NCBI GenBank assembly: GCA_003446015.1
Contig: DMBU01000039.1
Span: forward strand, 1 to 17,594
Direction of reading: 5' to 3'
From: Bacteroidales bacterium
Lineage (GTDB): Bacteria; Bacteroidota; Bacteroidia; Bacteroidales; UBA12077
Length of the DNA: 17,594 nucleotides
Made by a program: the position numbers and the translations under genes. Positions 1 through 7,257 of this stretch are shown one piece after another. Within the stretch, counting starts at the first letter, position 1, and each line of letters begins with the position of its first letter. The notes under the pieces were generated by a model. The model searched no databases. It worked only from the letters and a program-made list of their open reading frames with translations, and had not been told where the DNA came from.

Positions 1-103
1 ATAGAAATTTTTGAATGCCTTCAGAAAAGAAAACCACACCAACCATTAAGCGAATGATAATGGTAGTTTTTGAATTATCTGAACGAATTATTTTTTGGAA
101 CAT
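1..103 (-). CDS. DoxX-family membrane protein, N-terminal part only (cut by window edge)
   Basis: An open frame read on the minus strand from ATG at 103-101 runs off the left edge after 34 codons. The peptide has a short polar N-terminus followed by a hydrophobic first helix ending VFLSEGIQKFL at about residues 24-34. That pattern of a hydrophobic helix with a glutamate, then G-x-x-K-F, is typical of the first segment of DoxX/SURF4-like four-helix inner-membrane proteins. The rest lies outside the window, so length and later helices cannot be judged. It points the same way as the two genes to its right but is separated from the next one by about 90 nt, so co-transcription is uncertain. Family assignment rests on this short stretch; the function of such proteins is usually unknown. 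Confidence 0.6.
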   Translation of the reverse strand, partial: MFQKIIRSDNSKTTIIIRLMVGVVFFSEGIQKFL

Positions 104-120
104 AGTAATTACGAATTAGT

Positions 121-173
121 AGTAATAAACTTGAAATCTACAAAGCCCTCGTATTTTTGATGAGCTGTTAGAG
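121..173. repeat. Degenerate ~50-bp repeat, copy 1 (cassette-boundary-like)
   Basis: This segment shares its order of blocks with 899-952: AGTAATAA, a short variable part, then CAAAGCCC, TATTTTT, GATGA and GTTAG. On the minus strand it begins 23 nt after the stop of the dihydrofolate-reductase-like gene with CTCTAAC, close to the RYYYAAC box of integron attC sites (the first base deviates). Similarity was judged by eye. No matching GTTRRRY box is seen before the next start codon, so it is a relic at best. Confidence 0.45.
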
Positions 174-196
174 GTTTGGGTATTTATGTTGTGTCA

Positions 197-739
197 TTAT
201 TCGTTATTTCTCTTTCGTTTGTAATGTATTTGTATTAATCCTGTTTCAAATGATTTTAAGCTGACAAGCTCAAGCTCTTGTTCGGGTCTGTTGTCTTTGA
301 AAAGTTTTGTCCCGTTGCCGACTAAAACCGGGATAACGGAAATAACAAACTCGTCTATCAAGTCGTTTTTTAGAAGTTCATTTATTATTTCTGCTCCACC
401 GTCACAATAAATATTTTTTCCGTTCTCAGATTTTAGTCGTTTTACTAAATCAAATAAGTTTCCTGTATAAAAATTTGTTTTCCCAACGTTCGGTCTTTTA
501 GTCCTTGTTATGACATATACATTTCTATCTCCGTTATCGTAATGAGAAGAACCAATTTCTTTAATCACCCAATCGTAGGTTTTCCTTCCAAGAATTATGG
601 TGTCAATAGTTGAAGTAAATTCAGCATAACCGTAATTCTCTCCTTCCTTTTCAACTAATTTCAAAAAACTGAGGTCGTCACTCGGTTTTGCGATGTAGCC
701 GTCTAAACTTGTTGCTATGTAAATTATTAAATTCCGCAT
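197..739 (-). CDS. Dihydrofolate reductase-fold protein (RibD C-terminal domain family)
   Basis: This 180-residue protein has the whole compact RibD C-terminal/DHFR-like fold. It opens with a beta strand and ATSLDGYIA (9-17), the usual start of the family. IILGRKTYDW (48-57) follows at the dinucleotide-binding region, and the segment with CDGGAEIINELL (about 112-123) and then PVLVGNGTKLF (about 137-147) carries the conserved glycine-rich C-terminal half. It resembles the YwjB/YyaP type of stand-alone reductase-like proteins. Substrates are generally unknown for that type, and riboflavin or folate biosynthesis should not be assumed. It stands alone: about 220 nt separate it from the nitroreductase-like gene upstream and about 90 nt from the DoxX-like gene downstream. 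Family confident, function not. Confidence 0.85.
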   Translation of the reverse strand: MRNLIIYIATSLDGYIAKPSDDLSFLKLVEKEGENYGYAEFTSTIDTIILGRKTYDWVIKEIGSSHYDNGDRNVYVITRTKRPNVGKTNFYTGNLFDLVKRLKSENGKNIYCDGGAEIINELLKNDLIDEFVISVIPVLVGNGTKLFKDNRPEQELELVSLKSFETGLIQIHYKRKRNNE

Positions 740-830
740 TTTTATTTATTCATTACAGTTTTTTCGTTTTTGTCCTTTCGTTGTTTAGGGAGCAAGTTTC
801 ACCTGACTGCTCTAGTTCCCGCAATACAAA

Positions 831-924
831 GCTTGTAGGTTTTCGCCCTGTTTCTCCCGATAGAATTTGGTAATCACTCGTTAATAAAAGTTGAAAATAG
901 TAATAAGATTGCAAACCCGCAAGC
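831..924. repeat. Imperfect long stem in the gap between two accessory genes
   Basis: GCTTG at 831-835 pairs with CAAGC at 920-924, T836 with G919 as a wobble, GGTTT at 838-842 with AAACC at 913-917, and GC at 845-846 with GC at 911-912. A837 and C918 are mismatched, and T843-C844 form a two-base bulge. The 64-nt unpaired middle is long. An imperfect single-strand fold with extrahelical bases is how integron attC sites are recognised, so this fits that idea but does not prove it. Confidence 0.35.
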
Positions 925-952
925 CCCCTTATTTTTCTGATGAATGTTAGTC
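899..952. repeat. Degenerate ~50-bp repeat, copy 2 (cassette-boundary-like)
   Basis: This is the partner of 121-173, with AGTAATAA, CAAGCCCC, TATTTTT, TGATGA and GTTAG in the same order and spacing. On the minus strand it begins 10 nt after the nitroreductase stop codon with GACTAAC, one base off the RYYYAAC box, followed by ATTCATC. The same placement just after a stop codon in both copies is the main reason to record it. The match is by eye and imperfect. Confidence 0.45.
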
Positions 953-962
953 ACAGTTGTAT

Positions 963-1589
963 TTACCATTTCTCACTATGTATTTTTTCTTTAATATTTA
1001 TAGTTTTCTGTTTAAGCATTCGAGCATCTTCTGCTTTGTATCCAATAGGAATTATTGCTGCAATTTCTAATTCAACTGGAATTCCTAACTTAACTTTTAT
1101 AGTATCAATATTCTGAGGAATAAAGGTAACTCCATAAACATCATTTTCTGCTAAGCTTAATAAAAGATTCTCTATACAAGTCCAAATTGAAGCCAGGCAA
1201 TTTAAGTCATAGATTTTTTTTGCTTTTTCAACTCTTACTTTTGGTTTAAAAACAACAATAATCACTGATGGGGCACTTATAATCATCTTTTTCTGTTTTG
1301 GAATCGCATCCAAATACATTTCTTTCATAATTATTTCTTCATTCTTAAACATATTTTCCAGCTCATCAATATTAATTGCTTTGTCAAGTTTTTCAGACTC
1401 TATAAGCTTTAATTTTGATTCCAAACTGTTAATAATAATAAAATCCCACTCACGTAAATGATTATAAGTTGGTGCTTTAAAACCATTTTCAATTGCATAC
1501 TCAATAATCTCTTGAGAAACTTCTTTATTTTGGAAATCTCTTACTGTTCTTCTTTTTTTAATAACTTCTTTTAATTCCATGGTATTCAT
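963..1589 (-). CDS. Nitroreductase-family (FMN-binding) protein
   Basis: This 208-residue protein is a nitroreductase-like oxidoreductase. KKRRTVRDF (11-19) is the family's N-terminal FMN-phosphate motif (R-R-S/T-x-R-x-F). APTYNHLREWDFIII (38-52) is the following segment, where SxxNxQPW is usual. The C-terminal AAIIPIGYKAEDAR (177-190) corresponds to the family's G-Y strand. Such enzymes reduce nitro groups, quinones or enones with NAD(P)H, and the substrate cannot be read from the sequence. The ATG at 1589 lies 8 nt after a perfect GTTAGGC on the same strand; Met4 is an alternative start. The middle of the protein (about residues 60-110) is lysine/glutamate-rich and not obviously conserved. 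It has no close operon neighbour. Confidence 0.8.
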   Translation of the reverse strand: MNTMELKEVIKKRRTVRDFQNKEVSQEIIEYAIENGFKAPTYNHLREWDFIIINSLESKLKLIESEKLDKAINIDELENMFKNEEIIMKEMYLDAIPKQKKMIISAPSVIIVVFKPKVRVEKAKKIYDLNCLASIWTCIENLLLSLAENDVYGVTFIPQNIDTIKVKLGIPVELEIAAIIPIGYKAEDARMLKQKTINIKEKIHSEKW

Positions 1590-1597
1590 ACAATTAT

Positions 1598-1604
1598 GCC
1601 TAAC
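1598..1604 (-). other. GTTAGGC box upstream of the nitroreductase gene
   Basis: Read on the minus strand the seven bases are GTTAGGC, a perfect match to the integron core-site consensus GTTRRRY. They lie 8 nt before the nitroreductase ATG, where a gene cassette's left end would be. A seven-base match alone occurs by chance often, so it matters only together with the boxes after the stop codons at 946-952 and 167-173. Confidence 0.35.
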
Positions 1605-1842
1605 TTGTTTTTATCAGGATATTTTCCCCTTATTTAACAAATATAAGTTCTTTTATGCTTGATGAAGATACAAAAGATTATAGAAAATACGATGTAAATC
1701 TTAGTCTCTTTTGTTCTTAGTATACATTAGAAAGCTCCAAAAAACAATAACCAAAACCCAAATAAAACCCAAATTCAAAAATTCAATTTTCAAAACTGTT
1801 TGATAATTGGAGATTTGTAAAATTTAGGATAGTTTGTTTTTT

Positions 1843-1993
1843 GAACTCTGAAAGGTCCAGCGAAGCTAATTTTGTTATTTGGTATTTGGTATTTGGTATT
1901 TAACATTTCTGGTGTTTAACATTCCTGGTGTTTTTTAAGAAGCATTACTTTTAGCTGGAAATAAATCTGATTGTGCAGGGTCTTTCAGAGTTC
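1843..1993. repeat. 12-bp inverted repeat reaching into the mevalonate kinase 3' end
   Basis: GAACTCTGAAAG at 1843-1854 is exactly inverted as CTTTCAGAGTTC at 1982-1993. The right arm includes the last codons and the TGA stop of the mevalonate kinase gene. The 127-nt spacer is long for a rho-independent terminator, but on the minus strand the left arm is followed by an A-rich run, and no other terminator is seen for the operon. It may equally be a duplicated fragment of the gene end in inverted orientation. Confidence 0.4.
1876..1930. repeat. Short tandem repeats: TATTTGG x3.7, then a 16-bp unit x2
   Basis: TATTTGG starts at 1876, 1883 and 1890, followed by a partial TATTT. Directly after it come TTTAACATTTCTGGTG (1899-1914) and TTTAACATTCCTGGTG (1915-1930), differing at one base. 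The arrays are small and probably vary in copy number by slippage. Nothing suggests coding or CRISPR function. Confidence 0.8.
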
Positions 1994-2893
1994 TGTTATT
2001 TCGAAACGATATTCTTTTTTTAGTTTTTGTATTGCCTGTCTGTTAGTTGCAAATCCAAGTAAATACCCTCCCCCTCCGGCACCGCAAAGTTTCAGGTAAA
2101 ACTCTCCGCTTTCCAATCCCTGTTTCCACAAGGGCTCGTATTCAGGTAAGATCATCTCCCTGAAATACTCCAGTTGCAAAGCCGACAAATTTTTCAATTC
2201 CTTAAAAAATGAATCTAAATTTTCTTCCTGAAAAGAATGAATGCATTGATTATTTGTTTTTATCAACTTCGTCTGTATTATGTTAAGATATTCCGTATTC
2301 AAACATTTTTCATGAAACAGTTTCACCAGCTCTTCTGTTTGCCTCGATTTTTTAGTATCAATCAAAAAAGGGTTATAAACAGTATAATTGCTGTCATCCG
2401 GAATTATTTTTCCTTTCTGCAAAAATATTCCCCTATCCAGGTAACTTGATAGTGGGTCAAGCCCTGAGCTTTTTCCATGAAAGTAGGATTCCAGCATAGA
2501 AAGATTATTTTTGAGTGCCAACAAATTATTTTTCCAATATTCGTGCGAATGTTTCGTATATTTTCCAAACAAAGCTGCTGTCAATGCTCCTGAACTTCCC
2601 ACTCCATAACCAACAGGAATAGTTGACTTAAAATACAGTCCTGCATCAATATCGTGTTTTAGGTTGGTAAGGTCAAGCCAGTCTGTAATGCTTTCGGGCC
2701 GGTATTCTTTTATGATGTAATTATAAAGATTTGCAATAATGTTATTCGAATAAGAGTTGCCATTTATCCCTTTTTGTATGCTATCGATAAAAGCAAGTTC
2801 GCCCGAAAATGTTGACAAAGGAATAAGCAGTGCATCCGAATCGTGCAACACAAGATATTCACCAAATAATAATATTTTTGCCTTATGTTTCAT
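1985..2893 (-). CDS. mvk: Mevalonate kinase (GHMP kinase family)
   Basis: This 302-residue cytosolic GHMP kinase would phosphorylate mevalonate to 5-phosphomevalonate with ATP. All three family motifs are present: KILLFGEYLVL (6-16), the ATP loop PVGYGVGSSGALTAA (93-107) and the C-terminal KLCGAGGGGYLLGF (268-281). HGKSSGLDPLSSY (139-151) matches the G-x-x-S-G-x-D segment whose aspartate (Asp146 here) is the catalytic base in mevalonate kinases. Its start codon directly abuts the stop of the decarboxylase gene, so translation is probably coupled. It is the last gene of the operon. Mevalonate is assigned as substrate because the other mevalonate enzymes are beside it and the Asp is present; by sequence alone the three GHMP enzymes here are hard to rank. 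Confidence 0.85.
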   Translation of the reverse strand: MKHKAKILLFGEYLVLHDSDALLIPLSTFSGELAFIDSIQKGINGNSYSNNIIANLYNYIIKEYRPESITDWLDLTNLKHDIDAGLYFKSTIPVGYGVGSSGALTAALFGKYTKHSHEYWKNNLLALKNNLSMLESYFHGKSSGLDPLSSYLDRGIFLQKGKIIPDDSNYTVYNPFLIDTKKSRQTEELVKLFHEKCLNTEYLNIIQTKLIKTNNQCIHSFQEENLDSFFKELKNLSALQLEYFREMILPEYEPLWKQGLESGEFYLKLCGAGGGGYLLGFATNRQAIQKLKKEYRFEITEL

Positions 2894-4003
2894 TTAATTT
2901 CTTAGTTGTTTTGGTCCTGCCGAAATTTCATCATCAATCCAACGCCCGTTTTCACAATATGCTGCTAAAGTATTTTTAATGAAATAAAAAATCTCAGCTC
3001 GTATTTTATTCGGATAAAGAATATGAATATTAGGTCCTGCATCAAGTGTGAACGTAAAGTTTAACTGATGTTTTTTTCTGTATTGAGTTATTTTTTCGAT
3101 AGCTTCCAATGTTTTGGGATTTAGTAAACATATCGATGGATTAGCTGATAGCATCAAGGCATGTAAAGTCATTGCTTCATTTTCAACTACTTCGGCAAAA
3201 AGTTTTTCACCCCCGGATTTTAAAGCCAGCAGCAGTTTCTCGAGGTTTATATTTGCCTGCCTGTACCTTGCCTTTGCAAAAGGGTGGTTTTGCATGAATG
3301 AATGCCCTTCGGAACTTGAAATCGCCTTTTGTTCCGAATTTATAATCAAAATAGAATCCTTATAGGTTTTAAATACTTCATGCACCTGATCATCAATTTG
3401 TACGGCAAATTCATCCGACGATTCCTCAACCAAACCGGTCTTTCCCCACAGTACAACTTCACCCGGTATTGATCGGGATGCACTGCCTGAACCCAGTCTT
3501 GCCAAAAAAGAAACTTTTTGATAAAACATCTTTTTATCCGAAAGTGTATGAAATAAATTCTGTTCAATGCTACATAAGCAATGTGCCAGAGCACTAAACG
3601 AAGATGCTGAAGAGGCTATTCCTGCAGAATGAGGAAAAGTATTTGAACTGTTAATCCTGAGATCCAGCTTATGAATAAACGGCAGATAAACAGAAATTTT
3701 TTCAAGATAATTCTTTATTCTTTTTTCGAAAGATTCATTGGGTTTTCCTTCAAAAAGGTATTCAATCACAGATTCTGAACTTTTCCTGTTGCTATAAACA
3801 ATCTTAGTTTGGGTTTTGGAATTTTTCAAATTAAAGCTAAGCGAAGGATTCTGAGGCAATTGATTTTCATATTTTCCCCAGTATTTTATCAATGCAATAT
3901 TGGAAGGGCTTTCCCAACTCACAAATTTACTTCCAACCAGACTAAAATCTACTAATTTAGAAGCCTCCTGCTTATATTGATCTGAAAAAGTAATGTCGCT
4001 CAT
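2894..4003 (-). CDS. mvaD: Diphosphomevalonate decarboxylase
   Basis: This 369-residue GHMP-fold enzyme makes isopentenyl diphosphate from 5-diphosphomevalonate with ATP, releasing CO2 and phosphate. Signature segments are SPSNIALIKYWGKYE (32-46), close to the family's A-P-x-N-I-A-L-I-K-Y-W-G-K; the ATP loop GIASSASSFSALA (128-140); GSGSASRSIPGE (171-182); and TLDAGPNIHIL (319-329), whose Asp321 corresponds to the conserved catalytic aspartate of TxDAGPN. The length is somewhat above the 320-340 usual in many bacteria, mostly from a longer N-terminus. The ATG overlaps the TGA of the upstream kinase gene by four bases (ATGA, 4000-4003), a standard translational coupling. Assignment is secure from the W-G-K and DAGPN motifs together. 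Confidence 0.93.
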   Translation of the reverse strand: MSDITFSDQYKQEASKLVDFSLVGSKFVSWESPSNIALIKYWGKYENQLPQNPSLSFNLKNSKTQTKIVYSNRKSSESVIEYLFEGKPNESFEKRIKNYLEKISVYLPFIHKLDLRINSSNTFPHSAGIASSASSFSALAHCLCSIEQNLFHTLSDKKMFYQKVSFLARLGSGSASRSIPGEVVLWGKTGLVEESSDEFAVQIDDQVHEVFKTYKDSILIINSEQKAISSSEGHSFMQNHPFAKARYRQANINLEKLLLALKSGGEKLFAEVVENEAMTLHALMLSANPSICLLNPKTLEAIEKITQYRKKHQLNFTFTLDAGPNIHILYPNKIRAEIFYFIKNTLAAYCENGRWIDDEISAGPKQLRN

Positions 4004-4911
4004 AAAACCAGGTCTTTATACGAAAAAATCACATCCATGCTTTTCCTGTTAAAATATTGTCTCACATAATCTGAATCACCGGCATGTGTAGCTAAAATAA
4101 AATCACCACCCCACGCTCCCAGCGATTTTATTGATCCTTCAAAATCTGAGAAGTATTTTGATTTCACTGTTTTTTCATGAATGGATGTTGATACAATTTG
4201 CTCATGTTCATTCAGGTAATTTTCGAATTCATGCAAGGTTTCAGATTCAACTAAAGATCTTGTTATTTGCGAGATTCTATCCACTTCCAATTTCTTGTTT
4301 TTTATTTTATCCTTGTTTTTCAAAACACTTTTTAAGGTATCCTGCTTTTTACCCAAATACACGAAATAGATATGATCACGAAAGTCAGGTTCAAATTTTA
4401 CGGGTTTAATAAGCGGTTCATTCAGTAATTGATACAAGATAGGTCCATTAGAGCGTGCACAGGCGATATCATAACCTGAGCCTTCGGTTGTTGAGTTAAG
4501 TAAGTCAAACGGGTCAATATTGGCCCAAAAAGCCAAATTAGAAATTAAGCTTGAACTGCTTCCCAAGCCCCAATTTGTTGGGAACTCAATATTGTTTGTA
4601 ATCTTTACGGAAGAATGGTTTAAAACACTACTCATCTTTTTGGTTTGCAATAATAGTTTTTGAAGATATCTTGCTCTGTTTATATCCGAAGATTCAATGA
4701 TTCGTAAATCCTGTGTATTGTATTTTGCATTCAGCCAATCTTTTTCCTGAACTTTTGTTTCCCAACTTAGTTCGCCATAATTACTCTCAGCCTGATCAAC
4801 CCACATGCGTTGACCTGCTTTTAACGGAATAGCAAAAGCGAGCGCTCCTTCCAGCACAAAATATTCGCCTGTTAGTAATAGTTTCCCGTGTGAATAATAT
4901 TCATGAATCAT
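4000..4911 (-). CDS. GYDIA-family GHMP kinase, probable phosphomevalonate kinase
   Basis: This 303-residue GHMP kinase has GKLLLTGEYFVLEGA (9-23), the ATP loop WGLGSSSSL (114-122), GSGYDIACA (144-152) and the C-terminal GAWGGDFILA (265-274). The GYDIA segment stands where classical mevalonate kinases have S-G-x-D, and it gives its name to a Bacteroidota family usually found with mevalonate genes. The pathway in this window has a mevalonate kinase and a diphosphomevalonate decarboxylase but no other candidate for the middle step, so phosphorylation of 5-phosphomevalonate is the natural inference. Classical phosphomevalonate kinases are longer (about 335-450 residues). The gene starts 2 nt after the HMG-CoA reductase stop and overlaps the next gene by 4 nt, so it sits firmly inside the operon. 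Confidence 0.8.
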   Translation of the reverse strand: MIHEYYSHGKLLLTGEYFVLEGALAFAIPLKAGQRMWVDQAESNYGELSWETKVQEKDWLNAKYNTQDLRIIESSDINRARYLQKLLLQTKKMSSVLNHSSVKITNNIEFPTNWGLGSSSSLISNLAFWANIDPFDLLNSTTEGSGYDIACARSNGPILYQLLNEPLIKPVKFEPDFRDHIYFVYLGKKQDTLKSVLKNKDKIKNKKLEVDRISQITRSLVESETLHEFENYLNEHEQIVSTSIHEKTVKSKYFSDFEGSIKSLGAWGGDFILATHAGDSDYVRQYFNRKSMDVIFSYKDLVL

Positions 4912-4913
4912 TT

Positions 4914-6230
4914 CTACGCATTGGTTTTAAACGATTCCAGAAAATCCTGCACGGCTTTATAGGATACATTCGTGTTTTTAAAATGATCGCTTGCTTTTGC
5001 TTTTACGGTATCATCTGCGTTCAGTGAGTTGAGTATATTATTCAGATGAAACCGCATATGTCCTTTTTGTATTCCTGATGTTGTGAGTGCTTTAACAGCC
5101 GAAAAAGTGCTTGCCAAACCAACTGCTGCAGTAATTTTCATGAGTTCAGGCGCCGAAGGATTACCCAGAATTTCCAGTGAAAGTTTTGCCAATGGATGCA
5201 TTGTTGTTAATCCACCGACGGTTCCTAATGCCATTGGAATCTTAAGTGTATATCTGAATATATTCTCGTTGATTTCAAGCCTGGTTAAACTTTTATAATG
5301 CCCGTCTTTTGCTGCATATGAATGACCGCAAGCTTCAACGGCCCTAAAATCATTTCCTGTTGCCAATACAACTGCATCAATACCATTATAAATGCCTTTG
5401 TTGTGAGTTGTAGCTCTGTAAATATCAATATTTGCTATATCAACAGCAGTTTTAAATTTACCGGCAAATTCATTGGGAGTTAAATCTCCCGAAATTTCTG
5501 CTAATTTATCAATTGGACATTCAACAGTACATTCGACAATGCTTTCAGGAGTATGGTTTGACAAAATTGCCATTACAATTTCGCAGTCCTTTTCATTATC
5601 TGAAAAATTGATGTTTAGATATTGTTTTAATGATTTAGCCATTTCTTCCAGAACCGAATTAATGATGTTCGCTCCCATAGCATCGGCTGTTTCAAAAGAA
5701 ACTTTTAATTGATAAAAATTTGGTAACCGATCGGTAAAATCAATTAGTTCAATATTTGTAATACCCCCACCGCGTTTTTTCATGTTTACAAGCAGTGGTG
5801 ACGAATCTTCAATAACTGTTTCTTTAATGGCTGTAAAATGATTCAAAAGTTTCACTGAATCACCATTCCAAAGAAAATGAACCTGCCCTATTTTAGTTGA
5901 AGAAATTACTTTTGATTTAAATCCACCTTTATCGAACCAGAATTTTGCAGCCGACGAAGCAGCAGCAACAACCGAGCTTTCTTCAATCACCATAGGCACA
6001 AAATAGTTCTTTCCATTAATCATAAAATTGGGAGCAATACTATACGGGAGAAAATAATTCGACAATACATTTTCACTTATCTCTTCCAATTTTAACTGTA
6101 AATCAGCATCTTTCAATTTAAACTGATTAAGAATATCAAAATCCTGAATATCCCTGTTTTGTTGATCAGCAATTAACTTTATTTTTTCCTGCTTACTTAA
6201 TTTTGAAAAACCCCCAATATATTTGTGCAT
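4914..6230 (-). CDS. mvaA: Hydroxymethylglutaryl-CoA reductase, class II
   Basis: This soluble 438-residue enzyme reduces HMG-CoA to mevalonate with two NAD(P)H. It lacks the membrane domain and follows class II (Pseudomonas mevalonii-type) motifs. These are VIEESSVVAAASSAA (81-95) with the catalytic glutamate, DAMGAN (183-188), HNKGIYNGIDAVVLATGND (276-294) with catalytic Lys278 and Asp294, ALGTVGGLTTMHPLA (334-348), and GHMRFH (390-395) with the flexible-flap histidine His391. All expected catalytic residues are present. Class II enzymes may act in mevalonate formation or breakdown. Here the following three genes convert mevalonate to IPP, so the biosynthetic direction is favoured. It lies 7 nt after the isomerase gene and 2 nt before the GYDIA kinase. 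Cofactor preference cannot be read with confidence. Confidence 0.95.
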   Translation of the reverse strand: MHKYIGGFSKLSKQEKIKLIADQQNRDIQDFDILNQFKLKDADLQLKLEEISENVLSNYFLPYSIAPNFMINGKNYFVPMVIEESSVVAAASSAAKFWFDKGGFKSKVISSTKIGQVHFLWNGDSVKLLNHFTAIKETVIEDSSPLLVNMKKRGGGITNIELIDFTDRLPNFYQLKVSFETADAMGANIINSVLEEMAKSLKQYLNINFSDNEKDCEIVMAILSNHTPESIVECTVECPIDKLAEISGDLTPNEFAGKFKTAVDIANIDIYRATTHNKGIYNGIDAVVLATGNDFRAVEACGHSYAAKDGHYKSLTRLEINENIFRYTLKIPMALGTVGGLTTMHPLAKLSLEILGNPSAPELMKITAAVGLASTFSAVKALTTSGIQKGHMRFHLNNILNSLNADDTVKAKASDHFKNTNVSYKAVQDFLESFKTNA

Positions 6231-6237
6231 CAGAATT

Positions 6238-7257
6238 CTACTTTTTTAATGTTAAATATGAATTTGCCATTTGCAAACCTTTAATCTGAAATTGAATATA
6301 CTCTCTCAGTTTTTCATAATCTTCGCGTGCATAACGAAGCATAGTCGATGCCTGTCCATAAACAGATGGCAAAGCACTTTTTCTCATCAAATAATATCCA
6401 TCTAAAAAAGAACTTATTCCGCCCGAAATAATAATTTGCTTACACGAAATATCATGATTTTCAGTTACAATACGATTTATATCATCAACCATTTGTTCAG
6501 CAGTATTACCTACTTTAGAAAAAGGTTCAAGCATTTCTTTTACAATTGGCATACTTCTTTTTAATTCAACTTTCGAAAAGTTTGTTCCGCCGTAAGCTCC
6601 TAATTCAATAGCTTCCAATGGTAGTTTTAACAAAGCTTTTAAACTTTCGGGTCCAAAACCCTGACCCACTTCTTTTACAATAACTTTAATCTTTGTTTGA
6701 TCAATAAAAGTTTTTATGGTATCGATTGGAGCATGAAGCAAAATATCACCTTCGGGTTGCAGCCACTCTTGTATAGGATTAACATGTATAATCAATCCAT
6801 CGGTTCTAAGTTTAGTTACCAAATCAACAATTTGCTTAGTTTTGTTTTGCCGGATAGCTTGTTCTACCTGGCTTATCCCTAAGTTAGCGTAAAACGGGTA
6901 ATCATCTCCGATAATATCTCGTAAATCGAAATGACTCAAATATTGATCATTATCAAGGAGTACCCGGCATGATCCCAAAGCCATTCCTAAACCAAATTCA
7001 TTACATGCTTTTGCTAAATTAGTATTGATGATTTTAGCATATTCAGTTCCACCAGTCATACTCGAAATCCATAAAGGATTTTTCATAGTTTTTCCCAAAA
7101 ACGAAATAGCCAGATCATCTTTTTTAGGATGTGGTTTTAATAATGGTTCGTAATTGAAACGATCATCATGATCAACAGCAGTAGACTGAGAATTCAATGC
7201 TAAATCTAAATGATCTTTTTTTCTTTGTTCCATATTCGAGTAATTCTTAGATTTCAA
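6238..7257 (-). CDS. fni: Type 2 isopentenyl-diphosphate delta-isomerase (FMN-dependent)
   Basis: This 339-residue FMN enzyme interconverts IPP and dimethylallyl diphosphate; it is unrelated to the Nudix-type Idi. The TIM-barrel shows RKKDHLDLAL near the start (12-21), PLWISSMTGGTE (61-72), ALGSCRVLL (93-101), HVNPIQEWLQPEGD (158-171) with the conserved His and Gln of the active site, KEVGQGF (195-201), GAYGGTNF (220-227) and the phosphate-binding ISGGISS (277-283). The gene overlaps the 3' end of the acyl-CoA dehydrogenase gene by 11 nt if the first ATG (7257) is used. Met9 (ATG at 7233) would give an N-terminus closer to the family norm and remove the overlap. Either way the genes are tightly joined. 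The isomerase finishes the IPP route encoded downstream. Confidence 0.93.
   Translation of the reverse strand: MKSKNYSNMEQRKKDHLDLALNSQSTAVDHDDRFNYEPLLKPHPKKDDLAISFLGKTMKNPLWISSMTGGTEYAKIINTNLAKACNEFGLGMALGSCRVLLDNDQYLSHFDLRDIIGDDYPFYANLGISQVEQAIRQNKTKQIVDLVTKLRTDGLIIHVNPIQEWLQPEGDILLHAPIDTIKTFIDQTKIKVIVKEVGQGFGPESLKALLKLPLEAIELGAYGGTNFSKVELKRSMPIVKEMLEPFSKVGNTAEQMVDDINRIVTENHDISCKQIIISGGISSFLDGYYLMRKSALPSVYGQASTMLRYAREDYEKLREYIQFQIKGLQMANSYLTLKK

Larger units (their letters stand above)
1590..1984. other. 395-nt gene-free gap with short tandem repeats
   Basis: No convincing gene is seen on either strand. The gap separates the accessory genes from the isoprenoid operon. It holds the GTTAGGC box (1598-1604, minus strand), an A-rich stretch with repeated AAACCCAAAT (about 1755-1776), a TATTTGG tandem repeat, a 16-bp duplicated unit, and one arm of an inverted repeat whose partner lies at the mevalonate kinase 3' end. 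The low-complexity patchwork looks like degenerate intergenic DNA. Confidence 0.6.

Noticed and set aside
688..873. A 61-codon plus-strand frame between the accessory genes
   Set aside because: Its first part is antisense to the reductase-like gene start and the rest runs through the hairpin-rich gap, with no recognisable domain.
1876..1930. Short repeats as a CRISPR array
   Set aside because: Units of 7 and 16 bp are contiguous with no spacers and no cas genes are present.
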